Of a stretch of DNA of 64,000 bases, positions 8,814 through 17,672 are shown one piece after another; within the stretch, counting starts at the first letter, position 1; every line of letters begins with the position of its first letter. The position numbers and the translations under genes were made by a program. The DNA is taken from assembly GCA_023391835.1 (NCBI GenBank), contig JAEWAE010000005.1:44771-108770 (forward strand), in the 5' to 3' direction. The DNA comes from Bacillota bacterium. GTDB taxonomy: Bacteria > Bacillota > Clostridia > Oscillospirales > Ethanoligenentaceae. The notes under the pieces were generated by a model. The model did no database searches. It was not told the origin of the DNA and saw only the letters and a program-made list of their open reading frames with translations.

Positions 8814-9572
8814 ATGGTGACGGTTGCGGAAGAAAAAAGCCTCGACCGGCTCTGGGCCCGTTTTCGCAGGACTCGCTCGCGGGAGGACCGCAATGAGCTG
8901 GTGCTGCAATATGGGTGGCTGGTGAAATCCATCGTACGGCGGCTGGCCGCGGTGAGCGGCAACTATGTGGATGGGGATGATCTGACAAGCTACGGCATGC
9001 TTGGTCTCATCGAGGCTGTGGAAAAATTCGACGTGGAAAAAGGCGTGAGCTTCGAGGCCTTCGCCACCTATCGGGTGCGCGGGGAAATCATCGACTACAT
9101 GCGCCGCAACGACTGGGTGCCGCGCAGCGTGCGCAAGCGGGTCACGGATGTGGAAAACGCAGTCTCCGAGCTTTCCACCCGGCTGGGGCGCCGCCCCACC
9201 GACGGGGAGCTGGCCGCGCGGCTGGGCGTGGGAGGCAAAGAGTTGCGGCAGACTCTGGCCGACCGGGAACGTTATAATCTGGTCTCATTTGAAGAGATGA
9301 TTTACGACGGCACCCGTTCCTGCAGCGAGCCGGCCGAGACCGAGACGCCCGAGACCCATCTGCAGGAAAACGAGCTGCTCGATGTGCTGGCCCAAACGCT
9401 GGAGGCTCTGCCCGAGCGCGAAAAGCTCATTCTCACCCTGTATTACTATGAAGAATTGACTCTGCGGGAAATCAGCGGCATTCTGGGCGTGAGCGAATCC
9501 CGTGTGTCCCAGATTCACAGCCGGGCCGTGGGGCGCATGCGCAAAAGCCTGCAGGCTTACATGAATCCATGA
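8814..9572 (+). CDS. fliA: Flagellar sigma factor FliA/SigD (sigma-28)
   Basis: Sigma-28 of the FliA/WhiG family, 252 residues, transcribes late flagellar genes. Region 2 is intact: SGNYVDGDDLTSYGMLGLIEAV, then KFDVEKGVSFEAFATYRVRGEIIDYMR, followed by DWVPRSVRK. Region 3 has LGRRPTDGELAARLGV. Region 4 has LPEREKLILTLYYYEELTLREI and the helix-turn-helix ISGILGVSESRVSQIHSRA. ATG 8793 is possible, but GAGG at 8802-8805 sits 8 bases before ATG 8814, so 8814 is chosen. Its anti-sigma flgM and three matching promoters lie downstream. Confidence 0.96.
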   Translation: MVTVAEEKSLDRLWARFRRTRSREDRNELVLQYGWLVKSIVRRLAAVSGNYVDGDDLTSYGMLGLIEAVEKFDVEKGVSFEAFATYRVRGEIIDYMRRNDWVPRSVRKRVTDVENAVSELSTRLGRRPTDGELAARLGVGGKELRQTLADRERYNLVSFEEMIYDGTRSCSEPAETETPETHLQENELLDVLAQTLEALPEREKLILTLYYYEELTLREISGILGVSESRVSQIHSRAVGRMRKSLQAYMNP

Positions 9573-9611
9573 TCGTCCGCCGAAGGGCGGGGCAACGGGG
9601 AGGAACGCACC

Positions 9612-10343
9612 ATGATTAAAAGTATGTATTCGTCGGCCACGGGCATGCTGGCGCAGGAGAGGCGGCTGGATGTCATCGGCGGCAATATTGCCAATGCGAA
9701 TACCGACGGTTATCGGCGGGACGCGGTCACGCTGCGCAGCTTCAATGAAGAGCTTGTCAGCCGCCTGCCGGACGACGCGGCGGTGGGCAGCCTTTCCACC
9801 GGGGCTGCGGTCGCCTCGGTGCGGGCCGATCTGAGTCAGAGCGGGCTGCAGTCCACCGGGCTCACCACCGATCTGGCGGCCGAGGGCGACGGCTTTTTCG
9901 CCGTGGATACCGGCGGCACCGTCGCGTATACCCGCGACGGTAATCTGCATCTGGATGCGCAGGGGTATCTGGCGCTTTCCGGCGGGCAGAGATTACTGGG
10001 GGAAAACGGGCAGCCCATCTATGTGGGCACCGACCGTTTCGCAGTGGGCAGCGACGGCACCGTCACAGTGGGCGCGGCGACGGCCGGGCGCATCCGGCTG
10101 TACGCCTCCGCGCAGGCGGGCGGCACCGTGCGGCAGGCAGACGGCTTTTTCACCCTTGCCAACCCTCAGGCGACGAATGGAGCCGTCCGACAGGGTTATC
10201 TGGAGGATTCCAACGTCGACGTGGCGCAGGAGATGACCACCATGATGGCGGCCACCCGCTCCTTCGGCACCTGTCAGCAGGCTTTCAAAACGGCGGACGA
10301 CACCCTCGACCAACTGCTGCAGGCCGGTTCCCTGCGGTCGTAA
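9612..10343 (+). CDS. flgF: Flagellar rod/hook-basal body protein, FlgF/FlgG family
   Basis: Rod-type protein of 243 residues. The N-terminal flagellar rod signature is clear (YSSATGMLAQERRLDVIGGNIAN-ANTDGYRR), followed by the FlgG-like beta domain with AEGDGFFAVDTGG. The C-terminal motif GYLEDSNVDVAQEM and the coiled-coil end DDTLDQLLQ match FlgF/FlgG. First of a tandem pair; by order it is taken as FlgF, the proximal rod, but the family does not separate F from G cleanly here. Confidence 0.88.
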   Translation: MIKSMYSSATGMLAQERRLDVIGGNIANANTDGYRRDAVTLRSFNEELVSRLPDDAAVGSLSTGAAVASVRADLSQSGLQSTGLTTDLAAEGDGFFAVDTGGTVAYTRDGNLHLDAQGYLALSGGQRLLGENGQPIYVGTDRFAVGSDGTVTVGAATAGRIRLYASAQAGGTVRQADGFFTLANPQATNGAVRQGYLEDSNVDVAQEMTTMMAATRSFGTCQQAFKTADDTLDQLLQAGSLRS

Positions 10344-10361
10344 CAAATAGGAGGCATCATC

Positions 10362-11063
10362 ATGATCCGGGCTTTTTACAGCGGCACCACGGGCATGCGC
10401 ACGCAGCAGACGGCCGTGGATACCATTGCCAACAATATAGCCAATCTCAACACGACGGGGTATGACGCGCAGACGGCACGCTTCGGCGATCTGCTGCACA
10501 CCTCCATGCTGGAACCGGCGGATGCGGCGTATGCATCCGTCCGGGCGGGCAGCGGCGCAGGGGTCAGCTCGGTGCGCACCGATGCATCCTCCGGCGGGGA
10601 GCAGGAGACCGACCGGGCGTTGGATTACTGCCCCGCCGGTAACGGCTTTTTCGCTGTGGAAGGGGCGGACGGTGTCGTCCGCTACACCCGCAACGGCGCT
10701 TTTTCGATCGACATTGCCGGCGGGGCCCATCTGACGGATGCCCAGGGGGAGTCGGTGCTCGATGCCGCAGGCAACCCCATTGCGGTGGATGCCGACGGGA
10801 AGCCCGCCGCCGAGCCGGGGGTGTTCACCTTCCCGGCCGCTTCGCAGCTTGAGGCCCAGGGCGACAGCCGGTATATGCCCACCGCTTCTTCGGGCGCGGC
10901 GCAGGTTTCGAATGAGGGAGTGAACACCGGCCGCCTTGCCTCCTCCAACGTGGAACTGGGGGATGAGATGAGCCGTCTGATCCTTTCCCAACGCGGCTAT
11001 CAGCTCAGCTCCCGCGTCGTGCAGACCGCCGACCAGATCGCCGAGCTGACCAACAACCTGTAA
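10362..11063 (+). CDS. flgG: Flagellar rod/hook-basal body protein, FlgG family
   Basis: Second rod protein of the tandem pair, 233 residues. The N-terminal YSGTTGMRTQQTAVDTIANNIAN-LNTTGYDAQ pattern is the rod signature. GNGFFAVEGADG is in the middle, and GRLASSNVELGDEMSRLILSQRGYQLSSRVVQTADQ forms the C-terminal D0 helix. AGGAGG precedes the ATG. This is the last gene before the first sigma-28 promoter, so it probably ends the early operon. No clear terminator is seen in the 38 bp before that promoter. Confidence 0.9.
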   Translation: MIRAFYSGTTGMRTQQTAVDTIANNIANLNTTGYDAQTARFGDLLHTSMLEPADAAYASVRAGSGAGVSSVRTDASSGGEQETDRALDYCPAGNGFFAVEGADGVVRYTRNGAFSIDIAGGAHLTDAQGESVLDAAGNPIAVDADGKPAAEPGVFTFPAASQLEAQGDSRYMPTASSGAAQVSNEGVNTGRLASSNVELGDEMSRLILSQRGYQLSSRVVQTADQIAELTNNL

Positions 11064-11101
11064 ATCCGGCCGGGGATTTTGCAAATCCGTCGCCGCACGG
11101 C

Positions 11102-11128
11102 TAAAATCCGCCGGCTTTTGGCCGATAT
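11102..11128 (+). promoter_or_regulatory. Sigma-28 promoter for the flgM late operon
   Basis: TAAA at 11102-11105, exactly 15 bases, then GCCGATAT at 11121-11128. This matches the SigD/FliA consensus of Gram-positive bacteria. It lies 78 bp before flgM and marks the switch from early to late genes. Confidence 0.92.
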
Positions 11129-11206
11129 AATATGCAGAAAACGTAATGGTAAGATCGTGCCGCCGGCACGGCCGGGGAGCCGCCGGTGGGCGAGGGGGAG
11201 TATTCC

Positions 11207-11521
11207 ATGAGAATTGATCGGTATCAGGCAGGGGAAGTGTACCGTTCCTTTGCAGAAAAGTCGGCGCAGGCGCAGGGTGCGGGCGATAAGACCGCCGCCG
11301 CCTCCGAGCCGGAGGACCGGGTCGAGATTTCCCGTGAGGCTTCGGATATGCAGCAGGCCCGCGAGCTGTCTTCCCGCATTTCGACGGGCGAGACGACCGA
11401 GGAGCGGCAGACACGCATTGCCGACATTAAAGACCGCATTGAGTCGGGCCGGTATCAGGTCGATTCCGCCGACGTGGCGCGCAGCATGCTGCTGGGCGGC
11501 AAAATCGACCTGCGCGCGTGA
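11207..11521 (+). CDS. flgM: Anti-sigma-28 factor FlgM
   Basis: FlgM holds sigma-28 inactive until hook completion lets it be exported. The 104 residues are unusually charged and likely disordered at the N-terminus. The conserved C-terminal sigma-binding part is visible: DRVEISREASDMQQARELS, then RQTRIADIKDRIESGRYQVDSADVARSML. ATG 11207 has GAGGGGGAG 6 bases upstream. Being under a sigma-28 promoter gives the usual feedback loop. Confidence 0.93.
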   Translation: MRIDRYQAGEVYRSFAEKSAQAQGAGDKTAAASEPEDRVEISREASDMQQARELSSRISTGETTEERQTRIADIKDRIESGRYQVDSADVARSMLLGGKIDLRA

Positions 11522-11532
11522 GGAGGACTCCG

Positions 11533-12006
11533 ATGGCCGGATGGGAACAGGAACTGCCGGACGTGCTGGAGGAGGAAACCCGCCTGCTCCGGCGTCTGGC
11601 CGATTTGGCGCAGCAAAAGTATAAGCCGCTTCGGTTGGGCGACGTGGCACGGGTGGATGACTTCACCGGCCGTGAGCATGCCGTCGCCGAAGCTCTCGCC
11701 TTGCGGGAAGAACGGCGCCGGCAGATTCTTACCCAGGCCGGGCTGGCCGACCGCCCTCTGCGGGAGCTGGCCGCGATGGCCGAAGGCGGCGCGGGCGGGC
11801 GGCTGCGTGCCGCATTTTCCGCCATGACCGCCGCGTCCGCCGCTCTGCGGGCGGCCAGCCGGCGCAACTGGGAGCTGATCCGCACCCGGTTGGAATGGAA
11901 CGGCCGACTGCTGCGGGTGATGGCCCCGGAGCGGCAGATGTATGACAGCCGGGGCGGTGCGAGCCGCAGCGGCTTGCCGACCGGCCTGGTGGACCGCAGG
12001 GTCTGA
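11533..12006 (+). CDS. flgN: Flagellar chaperone FlgN family
   Basis: All-alpha, charged protein of 157 residues matching the FlgN/YvyG type by position between flgM and flgK and by its helical heptad pattern (LPDVLEEETRLLRRLADLAQQKY at the start). FlgN chaperones the hook-filament junction proteins FlgK and FlgL, which are the next two genes. AGGAGG is 6 bases before ATG 11533. Sequence signatures of this family are weak, so the call leans on synteny and helical character. Confidence 0.8.
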   Translation: MAGWEQELPDVLEEETRLLRRLADLAQQKYKPLRLGDVARVDDFTGREHAVAEALALREERRRQILTQAGLADRPLRELAAMAEGGAGGRLRAAFSAMTAASAALRAASRRNWELIRTRLEWNGRLLRVMAPERQMYDSRGGASRSGLPTGLVDRRV

Positions 12007-12048
12007 CACCTCCGGCAGACAGCCGGTAAAACAAAGGGAGGTTTCCCC

Positions 12049-13644
12049 ATGTCCAGCCTTTTTTCCGGGCTCAATACGGCCCGTTCCGGTCTGCTCGAGA
12101 GTCAGACCGCCATTGACGTCGCTTCGCATAATATCTCCAACGCCAACACCGAAGGATACACACGGGAGGCGCTTTCCATGGCGGCGCTGCCTGCCGACGG
12201 CACCAATTACCGCTATCAGCAGAGCGGCGCGCTGGTGGGCAACGGCGTGCGCGACAACGGCGTGACGCAGATTCGCGACGCCTTTCTGGATATGCGCTAC
12301 CGCAACGCTAATTCCGAATACGCCGATTATTCGACTCAGAATGGCGGCTACACCGCCATCGAGAATATATTCAACGAATTCACCTCGACCTCGTCCACCC
12401 AGAACGCGGCCTACGGCCTGAGCGGTCAGCTGTCGAGCCTTGTGTCCGACCTGCAGAAATTCAGCAGTTCTTCCGACACGGGGGCGCTGCCCGCTTCCGT
12501 GCGGGCGGATGTGCAGAATATCTGCGCCACCATCCGGGATGATTACAGCAGCCTGACACAGCTGCAAAAGCAGGAAATGGGCAATCTCACCGACACGCTC
12601 ACCGGCGGCACCACAGGCAAGGAAAACGACGGCGGCGTCAATGCGATGCTCACCCAGATTTCCGAGCTCAACACCTCCATAGCCGACTATGAGGTGAACG
12701 GGCAGAGTGCAAACGACCTGCGGGATTCCCGCAACGAGCTGCTCGACAAGCTCTCGGGGTATCTCGACATCAGCGTCACGGAAAACCCGAACGGTATGGT
12801 GCAGGTGGGCCTTTCGAACGGCTCCACCCAGCTGATCGACTCGGAAAATCAAGTCACCAAGCTCGCCGTTTCCACCGACGCCGCCACGGGGGCCGTCTCG
12901 GTCGTAAAGGACGGCACTTCCACCGCCGTGCAGATTTCCGGCGGGCAGATTGATGCTTATCTGCATATTATCAACGGCGACGGCTCGGGCACCGGCAGCT
13001 ATGGCAACGACGGCATTCCCTATTTCATCCACCAGATCAATGCGTATGCCGGCGTGTTTAAAGATGTGATCAATCGCACCGCCACGGGGGATAGCTCGGG
13101 CGGCGATGTGCTGGTTTCCTGTGACACAGCTTCCGACCCGGATAATCCGGCCGCCACCATCAATCTCAGCGCCGGATGGCAGGAAAACCGCAGTCTCTTT
13201 TCCGATGAGTACACGGCTTTCCATCAGACATCCGCCGGTGCAAATGTGACGCTGGCCGCTTATGCCTCACAGTTCGTCACCAATCTTCAGTCCGCCAGCC
13301 TTTCCACCCTCCAGAGAGGGGGCATGATTTCCGGCGATGACTCTTCGGGTGTGTATGCGTCCGTCTCGAATGGGCTGCGTTCCGGGTCCGTAGCGGATTT
13401 TGCCGACTCCTTCACCAGCGATGTGGCCTTCGCAGCCGGCAATACCAAGAAAAACGCCGCCTCTGCCCAAACACTGTGCAGCGACGTGGATACCCAGCGG
13501 CAGTCGACTTCGAGCGTTTCCACCGACGAGGAAATCATCAACGTCATGAAATATCAGCAGGCGTACAACGCTTCGGCCCGTATGATCACGGTTATTGATT
13601 CCATGCTCGACAAGCTGGTCAACAGCACGGGCGTGACCACCTGA
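12049..13644 (+). CDS. flgK: Flagellar hook-filament junction protein FlgK (HAP1)
   Basis: FlgK caps the hook and joins it to the filament. The 531 residues start with the family N-terminus (FSGLNTARSGLLESQTAIDV-ASHNISNANTEGYTRE) and end with VMKYQQAYNASARMITVIDSMLDKLV. The middle region is Ser/Thr/Gly-rich, as in exported filament-associated proteins. The ATG follows AGGGAGG. It is followed by flgL after 32 bp. Confidence 0.95.
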   Translation: MSSLFSGLNTARSGLLESQTAIDVASHNISNANTEGYTREALSMAALPADGTNYRYQQSGALVGNGVRDNGVTQIRDAFLDMRYRNANSEYADYSTQNGGYTAIENIFNEFTSTSSTQNAAYGLSGQLSSLVSDLQKFSSSSDTGALPASVRADVQNICATIRDDYSSLTQLQKQEMGNLTDTLTGGTTGKENDGGVNAMLTQISELNTSIADYEVNGQSANDLRDSRNELLDKLSGYLDISVTENPNGMVQVGLSNGSTQLIDSENQVTKLAVSTDAATGAVSVVKDGTSTAVQISGGQIDAYLHIINGDGSGTGSYGNDGIPYFIHQINAYAGVFKDVINRTATGDSSGGDVLVSCDTASDPDNPAATINLSAGWQENRSLFSDEYTAFHQTSAGANVTLAAYASQFVTNLQSASLSTLQRGGMISGDDSSGVYASVSNGLRSGSVADFADSFTSDVAFAAGNTKKNAASAQTLCSDVDTQRQSTSSVSTDEEIINVMKYQQAYNASARMITVIDSMLDKLVNSTGVTT

Positions 13645-13676
13645 ATGACCAATCGCGTAAAAGGAGAGTGCAGTCA

Positions 13677-14834
13677 ATGCGCATTACAAGCAGCATGATG
13701 ATGGATAAATATCGGGATTCCCTCTCGGAAAGTCTCAACCAGGTGGATGAGTACACCCGGCAGGTATCCGACGGCACGAAGTTTGCCCGCCCCTCGGATG
13801 ACCCCGTCGATGCCGTCGTTTCTCTGCGAAATATCCGGCAGCTGGCGGTGAACGGCGATTATACCAGTAACGTTTCCGGGGCGAATACCTGGCTGGGCAT
13901 CAGCGAGTCCGCTGTCTCGACGGTGGATAAGATCCTGCAGACGGCCGGTGAAACGGTGACGACCGCCAAAAACGGCACCGGGAATTCTTCCGACGAAAAG
14001 AACTATGCAGTTTCCCTTCAGAGCTACCAGCAGGAGTATCTGCAGACGCTTAACACGGTTTCGGGCGGGCGGTATGTATTCGGCGGCGACGCGGCCGGCG
14101 ACCCGCCCTTCAAGATCGGTTCCGCCGAGGATATTTCATCCGGCAAGCTGGCGAATCTTTCCGGCAGCGGCATCACTTTCACCAGCACCGATGCTTCCGC
14201 AGGTGCCGGCAGCCAGAATATCGTGGGTAAACTGCTGTACCGCGTGCCCGCCACGGGCAAATATATTCCCGTCGAGGATATCGGCATTTCCTCCAATTTT
14301 TCAGACGATCCCACCAGCCTCGACTACTACAGCATTCATAACAGCGCGCTGCGCGAATCTTCCCCGGTCGATATGGGTCTGGGGGAGCAGGTGAAGGATT
14401 ATCAGGTGGCCGGCGGCACGGCCATGGATATCGCCACCTCGGCGCTGGATTTTCTGGTGCAGCCGAGCACCGGCCAGACGATGACATCGCCCGCCCAGTC
14501 GGTCAATCTGTACGACGAGTTGGGAACAGTGGCCACTCAGCTGCAGAGCGGCGACACCAGCGGGCTGGGTAATCTGCAGGATCTTATCAGCAATACCCAG
14601 ACCGAAGAGGGCAAAACCACCGTCGAAATCGGCGCCAAAGAAAAAATGTGCACGTTTTTAAAGAGCAAATTTACCGCCGACAACACAAATCTGCAGACTG
14701 CTCTCAAAAGCTCCATGGATGTGAACGCCAATCTGGCCATTACCAATCTGGTGCAGAGCAAGGCCTCTTATCAGGCGGCGCAGGCCATCTGCACCAACGT
14801 GTTGCAAAATTCGCTGGCCGATTTTCTCAAATGA
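13677..14834 (+). CDS. flgL: Flagellar hook-filament junction protein FlgL (HAP3)
   Basis: FlgL is the second junction protein between FlgK and flagellin. The 385 residues begin with a flagellin-like helix (MRITSSMMMDKYRDSLSESL) and end with a flagellin-type helix (VNANLAITNLVQSKASYQAA). GTG 13668 is in frame but lies within AAGGAGAG; ATG 13677 is 8 bases after it and is preferred. Confidence 0.93.
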   Translation: MRITSSMMMDKYRDSLSESLNQVDEYTRQVSDGTKFARPSDDPVDAVVSLRNIRQLAVNGDYTSNVSGANTWLGISESAVSTVDKILQTAGETVTTAKNGTGNSSDEKNYAVSLQSYQQEYLQTLNTVSGGRYVFGGDAAGDPPFKIGSAEDISSGKLANLSGSGITFTSTDASAGAGSQNIVGKLLYRVPATGKYIPVEDIGISSNFSDDPTSLDYYSIHNSALRESSPVDMGLGEQVKDYQVAGGTAMDIATSALDFLVQPSTGQTMTSPAQSVNLYDELGTVATQLQSGDTSGLGNLQDLISNTQTEEGKTTVEIGAKEKMCTFLKSKFTADNTNLQTALKSSMDVNANLAITNLVQSKASYQAAQAICTNVLQNSLADFLK

Positions 14835-14880
14835 GACCGGCGTCTTCCGGGGGACGGCCGGCTGAGAGGGGCGGCGGGAA

Positions 14881-15447
14881 ATGGACCTGTATCTGCGCGT
14901 ATCGCTGACCACCGCCCGATTGGATATGGAGGGCAATACCGCCCGCATGGATCTGCGCCAGCCGCATCCCCGACTGACCGTGCAGCGACACCCGAATACA
15001 GCCTCCGTCGAGTCCGAACACCCCCGGATCGACATCGACGGCACCGGCGCCCAGGCCATGGAGGGCCGCCAGGCCGTCACTGAGCTGACGGCCGGAGCGG
15101 CCCGGCAGGGGCTGGCCGATGCCCACACGGCGGCCGAGCAGTATAATGCCGAGGGCGCCGCAGTCGTGGATGGTCTGGCGGCCGGCCGGCTCGCGCGGGC
15201 CAATGCGGCCGGGCGGCACTGGGCCCCTTCCGACTGGGGGATCGGCTACATGCCTTACGAGCTGCCGCATATCGACTTTAGCGATAACATGTTTCATTAC
15301 AGCCGGGAGCCGGATCAACTGACATACGACTGGGAGGTCCATCCCACGGCCGAAGCCGAAGTCACACGTCAGGCGGGGATGCACACCCGCGTGGCCAGGG
15401 AAGGCTCCGTGCAGATTGAGCTTGCACACTTGGATACGCGGGCCTGA
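14881..15447 (+). CDS. DUF6470 family protein (YviE-like)
   Basis: The 188 residues match the pattern of the DUF6470 family, known from the same place in Bacillus (yviE between flgL and fliW). Its function is unknown. It starts with short beta-like repeats with many Arg/His residues (RVSLTTARLDMEGNTARMDL), has an Ala-rich helical middle and ends with YDWEVHPTAEAEVTRQAG. No signal peptide or membrane segment is seen. It is co-transcribed with flgL and fliW, so a late flagellar role is likely. Confidence 0.8.
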   Translation: MDLYLRVSLTTARLDMEGNTARMDLRQPHPRLTVQRHPNTASVESEHPRIDIDGTGAQAMEGRQAVTELTAGAARQGLADAHTAAEQYNAEGAAVVDGLAAGRLARANAAGRHWAPSDWGIGYMPYELPHIDFSDNMFHYSREPDQLTYDWEVHPTAEAEVTRQAGMHTRVAREGSVQIELAHLDTRA

Positions 15448-15472
15448 AACCGCCGGAAGGGGAGCATGCCGG

Positions 15473-15928
15473 ATGACCATCGAAACCAGACAGCTAGGCT
15501 TTGTGAATGTGGGGGAAGCGGATATCATTCGCTTTCCCCACGGCATTTACGGCTTTGAAAAGGCGCGGCGCTTCGTGCTGCTGGGGGATAAAAAGGAGGC
15601 GCAGAATCCATTTCTGTGGCTCCAGAGTGTCGATGGGCGGGAGCCGTGCTTCGCGGTGATCGACCCTCGGGCGTTTTTCGGCCGCTATGACCCGCCCCTG
15701 ACCAGGGAAGACCGGCTTGCCATCGGCCTTGATGACGAGAAATATCTGCGCTATGTGGTGCTGGCCACGGTGCCGCGGGATGTGCGCCGGCTTTCCTTCA
15801 ACCTCAAATGCCCCGTGATTGTCAATTCGCAGCGGAATATCGCCATGCAGGTGATCCTCGACGACCCGGCCTACCCCATCCGCTATTACCCGTTTGCGGG
15901 GGAAACGGGGGCGCCGTCATGCTTGTGA
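15473..15928 (+). CDS. fliW: Flagellar assembly factor FliW
   Basis: FliW binds CsrA and flagellin in turn: free flagellin pulls FliW off CsrA, so flagellin translation follows secretion. The 151 residues show the family blocks IIRFPHGIYGFEKARRFVLL and LNLKCP-type strands (SFNLKCPVIVNSQRNIAMQVIL). ATG 15473 follows AAGGGGAG at 8 bases. The 3' end overlaps csrA by 10 bp, so the two partners are translationally coupled. Confidence 0.95.
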   Translation: MTIETRQLGFVNVGEADIIRFPHGIYGFEKARRFVLLGDKKEAQNPFLWLQSVDGREPCFAVIDPRAFFGRYDPPLTREDRLAIGLDDEKYLRYVVLATVPRDVRRLSFNLKCPVIVNSQRNIAMQVILDDPAYPIRYYPFAGETGAPSCL

Positions 15929-16185
15929 TTTCACGCGGCCCCGGGCAGTCCTTCCTCATCGGCGATTCCATCGAGGTGACGGTGGTGGAGGTGCAGGATG
16001 GGCGGGTCAAAATTGGCATCGAGGCGCCAAGGGACGTGCGCATCCTGCGCCGGGAACTGCTCGACGCGGTGAAAAGTGAAAACGCCGAGGCCGCCGGCGT
16101 CGAGCTGAGCCTCGACAGTCTCGCCCGCGCTCTGCGCGGGAAATCCTCGCTTGACTCCCCCAAATCATCAAAACCCGCAAAATAA
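15919..16185 (+). CDS. csrA: Carbon storage/translational regulator CsrA
   Basis: RNA-binding dimer of 88 residues. The N-terminal family sequence MLVISRGPGQSFLIGDSIEV and the VKIGIEAPRDVRILRREL block with the key RNA-contact Arg are intact. The C-terminal tail (about 30 residues, Ser/Lys-rich) is longer than that of gammaproteobacterial CsrA, as in other FliW-regulated CsrA proteins. The target is very likely the flagellin leader immediately downstream. Confidence 0.96.
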   Translation: MLVISRGPGQSFLIGDSIEVTVVEVQDGRVKIGIEAPRDVRILRRELLDAVKSENAEAAGVELSLDSLARALRGKSSLDSPKSSKPAK

Positions 16186-16191
16186 TTTAGG

Positions 16192-16219
16192 CCCCGCCGC
16201 TAAAGTACGGCGGGGTCTT
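16192..16219 (+). terminator. Intrinsic terminator-like hairpin after csrA
   Basis: CCCCGCCG at 16192-16199 pairs perfectly with CGGCGGGG at 16208-16215, with an 8-base loop and a short TCTTT tail. The tail is weak. The loop contains the -35 element of the flagellin promoter. Confidence 0.6.
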
Positions 16220-16227
16220 TCCGATAT
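16201..16227 (+). promoter_or_regulatory. Sigma-28 promoter of the flagellin gene
   Basis: TAAA at 16201-16204, 15 bases, then TCCGATAT at 16220-16227. It differs from the GCCGATAT consensus at one base. The transcript would have a leader of about 90 bases before the flagellin start. Confidence 0.88.
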
Positions 16228-16281
16228 ACTAGGTGTCCGAAGAAAAAGCCAAAGGGAGCCCCTAAGAGGCGCCCGGCGGGC

Positions 16282-16320
16282 GGGGGAGAATGGATTTTCC
16301 CCCATCAAAATCAGGGAGGA
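16282..16320 (+). promoter_or_regulatory. Likely CsrA binding sites in the flagellin leader
   Basis: GGGGGA (16282-16287) and TCCCCC (16298-16303) form a hairpin whose loop holds AATGGAT, putting GGA in the loop. A second GGA lies in the Shine-Dalgarno AGGGAGGA (16313-16320). A loop GGA plus a GGA in the ribosome site is the layout known for CsrA repression of hag in Bacillus. Binding here is inferred. Confidence 0.65.
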
Positions 16321-16327
16321 ATACAGC

Positions 16328-17491
16328 ATGGTCATCAACCACAATATCAGCGCGCTCAACACATACAACAAGCTGAGCGCCAACGAGAACGCGGCGTCCG
16401 CGTCCCTCGAAAAACTGTCCAGCGGTCTGCGCATCAGCAAAGCCGCCGACGATGCGGCGGGTCTTGCGATCAGCCAGAAAATGCAGGCGCAGATCAACAG
16501 CCTTGACCAGGCCTCCAGCAACGCGCAGGACGGCATCTCGCTTATCCAGACCGCTGAAGGCGGCATGAGCCAGATCCAGTCGATTATGCAGCGCATGAAC
16601 GAGCTGGCTACCGAGTCGGCCAACGGCACGCAGGATGGCGACAACCAGACGGACCGCAATTCTCTTGACACTGAGTTCCAGTCTCTTTCCAAGGAAATCG
16701 ACCGGATCGCCAACTCCACCCAGTTTAACGGCATGGATCTGCTCAACGGCAACTTGGGCGGCACTCTGGATTCGGCGACTGCCAACAGCTCGCTCCTCGG
16801 TGTGGGTGCTGTGAGAGACGTGCAGATCAACGGGCTGGCCGAAGCTGCCGCCGATACTTGGACTGTCTCGGCAGATGGCAAAAAGATTACTAACGGCGAC
16901 TCCAGTGTGACGTTGTCGCTGACCAGCAACGGCGGCTCTCTGCCGGCCGACGGCGCGGCGAGTACGCTTGTGTATTCCGATGCGGCTGGCCGCAGCGTCA
17001 AACTGACGGTCAACGACGCATATGCAGTTGCCGGAATTGAAAACAAGACGCTGAAAGTCAACGCTGCGAGCAACAGCATCGACCTGCAGGTCGGCGCCAA
17101 CAATACGGCCAACGACCGGGAATCAATTTCCATCGGGGATATGCGTATTTCCGGCGGTACGAATGCGAGCCTGAAGGCTCTGGCGGGCATCGACATTAAG
17201 ACGCAGGCCAATGCGGAGTCGGCGCTTGATACGGTGAAGAATGCAGTCAACAGCGTTTCTTCCCAGCGCGCTCAGCTCGGCGCCTATCAGAACCGCCTCA
17301 ACTACACCATCAGCAATCTGAGCACCGAGAGCCAGAACCTCCAGTCGGCTTCCAGCCAGATCACCGACGTGGATATGGCCAAGGAAATGACCGAATACAC
17401 CAAGAACAACATCCTCACCCAGGCGGCCAACGCTATGCTCGCGCAGGCGAATCAGCTGCCCCAGTCGGTCCTTTCACTGCTCAAATCGTAA
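16328..17491 (+). CDS. hag: Flagellin
   Basis: Filament subunit of 387 residues. The N-terminal D0/D1 region (MVINHNISALNTYNKLSANE, then SSGLRISKAADDAAGLAISQKMQ) and the C-terminal region (NYTISNLSTESQNLQSASSQ, ending NAMLAQANQLPQSVLSLLKS) are fully conserved. The middle domain is short (about 190-320) and Ser/Ala/Asn-rich, so the filament should have a small exposed domain. ATG 16328 follows AGGGAGGA. It is a single-gene unit with its own sigma-28 promoter and a strong terminator. Confidence 0.97.
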   Translation: MVINHNISALNTYNKLSANENAASASLEKLSSGLRISKAADDAAGLAISQKMQAQINSLDQASSNAQDGISLIQTAEGGMSQIQSIMQRMNELATESANGTQDGDNQTDRNSLDTEFQSLSKEIDRIANSTQFNGMDLLNGNLGGTLDSATANSSLLGVGAVRDVQINGLAEAAADTWTVSADGKKITNGDSSVTLSLTSNGGSLPADGAASTLVYSDAAGRSVKLTVNDAYAVAGIENKTLKVNAASNSIDLQVGANNTANDRESISIGDMRISGGTNASLKALAGIDIKTQANAESALDTVKNAVNSVSSQRAQLGAYQNRLNYTISNLSTESQNLQSASSQITDVDMAKEMTEYTKNNILTQAANAMLAQANQLPQSVLSLLKS

Positions 17492-17514
17492 GTTTTCGGC
17501 TTTTCTTCGCGACG

Positions 17515-17541
17515 AAGGCGGGGCGTTTGCCCCGCCTTTTT
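17515..17541 (+). terminator. Intrinsic terminator of flagellin
   Basis: GGCGGGGC (17517-17524), 4-base loop, GCCCCGCC (17529-17536), then five T. Two upstream A can extend the stem with the T run. Confidence 0.93.
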
Positions 17542-17672
17542 GTGATGCCGACGACCGGCCGGAAACATTTTACAGTGAGCGGCCCCGCTGCGAAAACGGC
17601 CGCTGCGCGGGGAGTGCTGCGCCTGTTTTGGCGCCGCGGGCGCAATATTTCGCTCCCCGGCTCGCCCACGGC

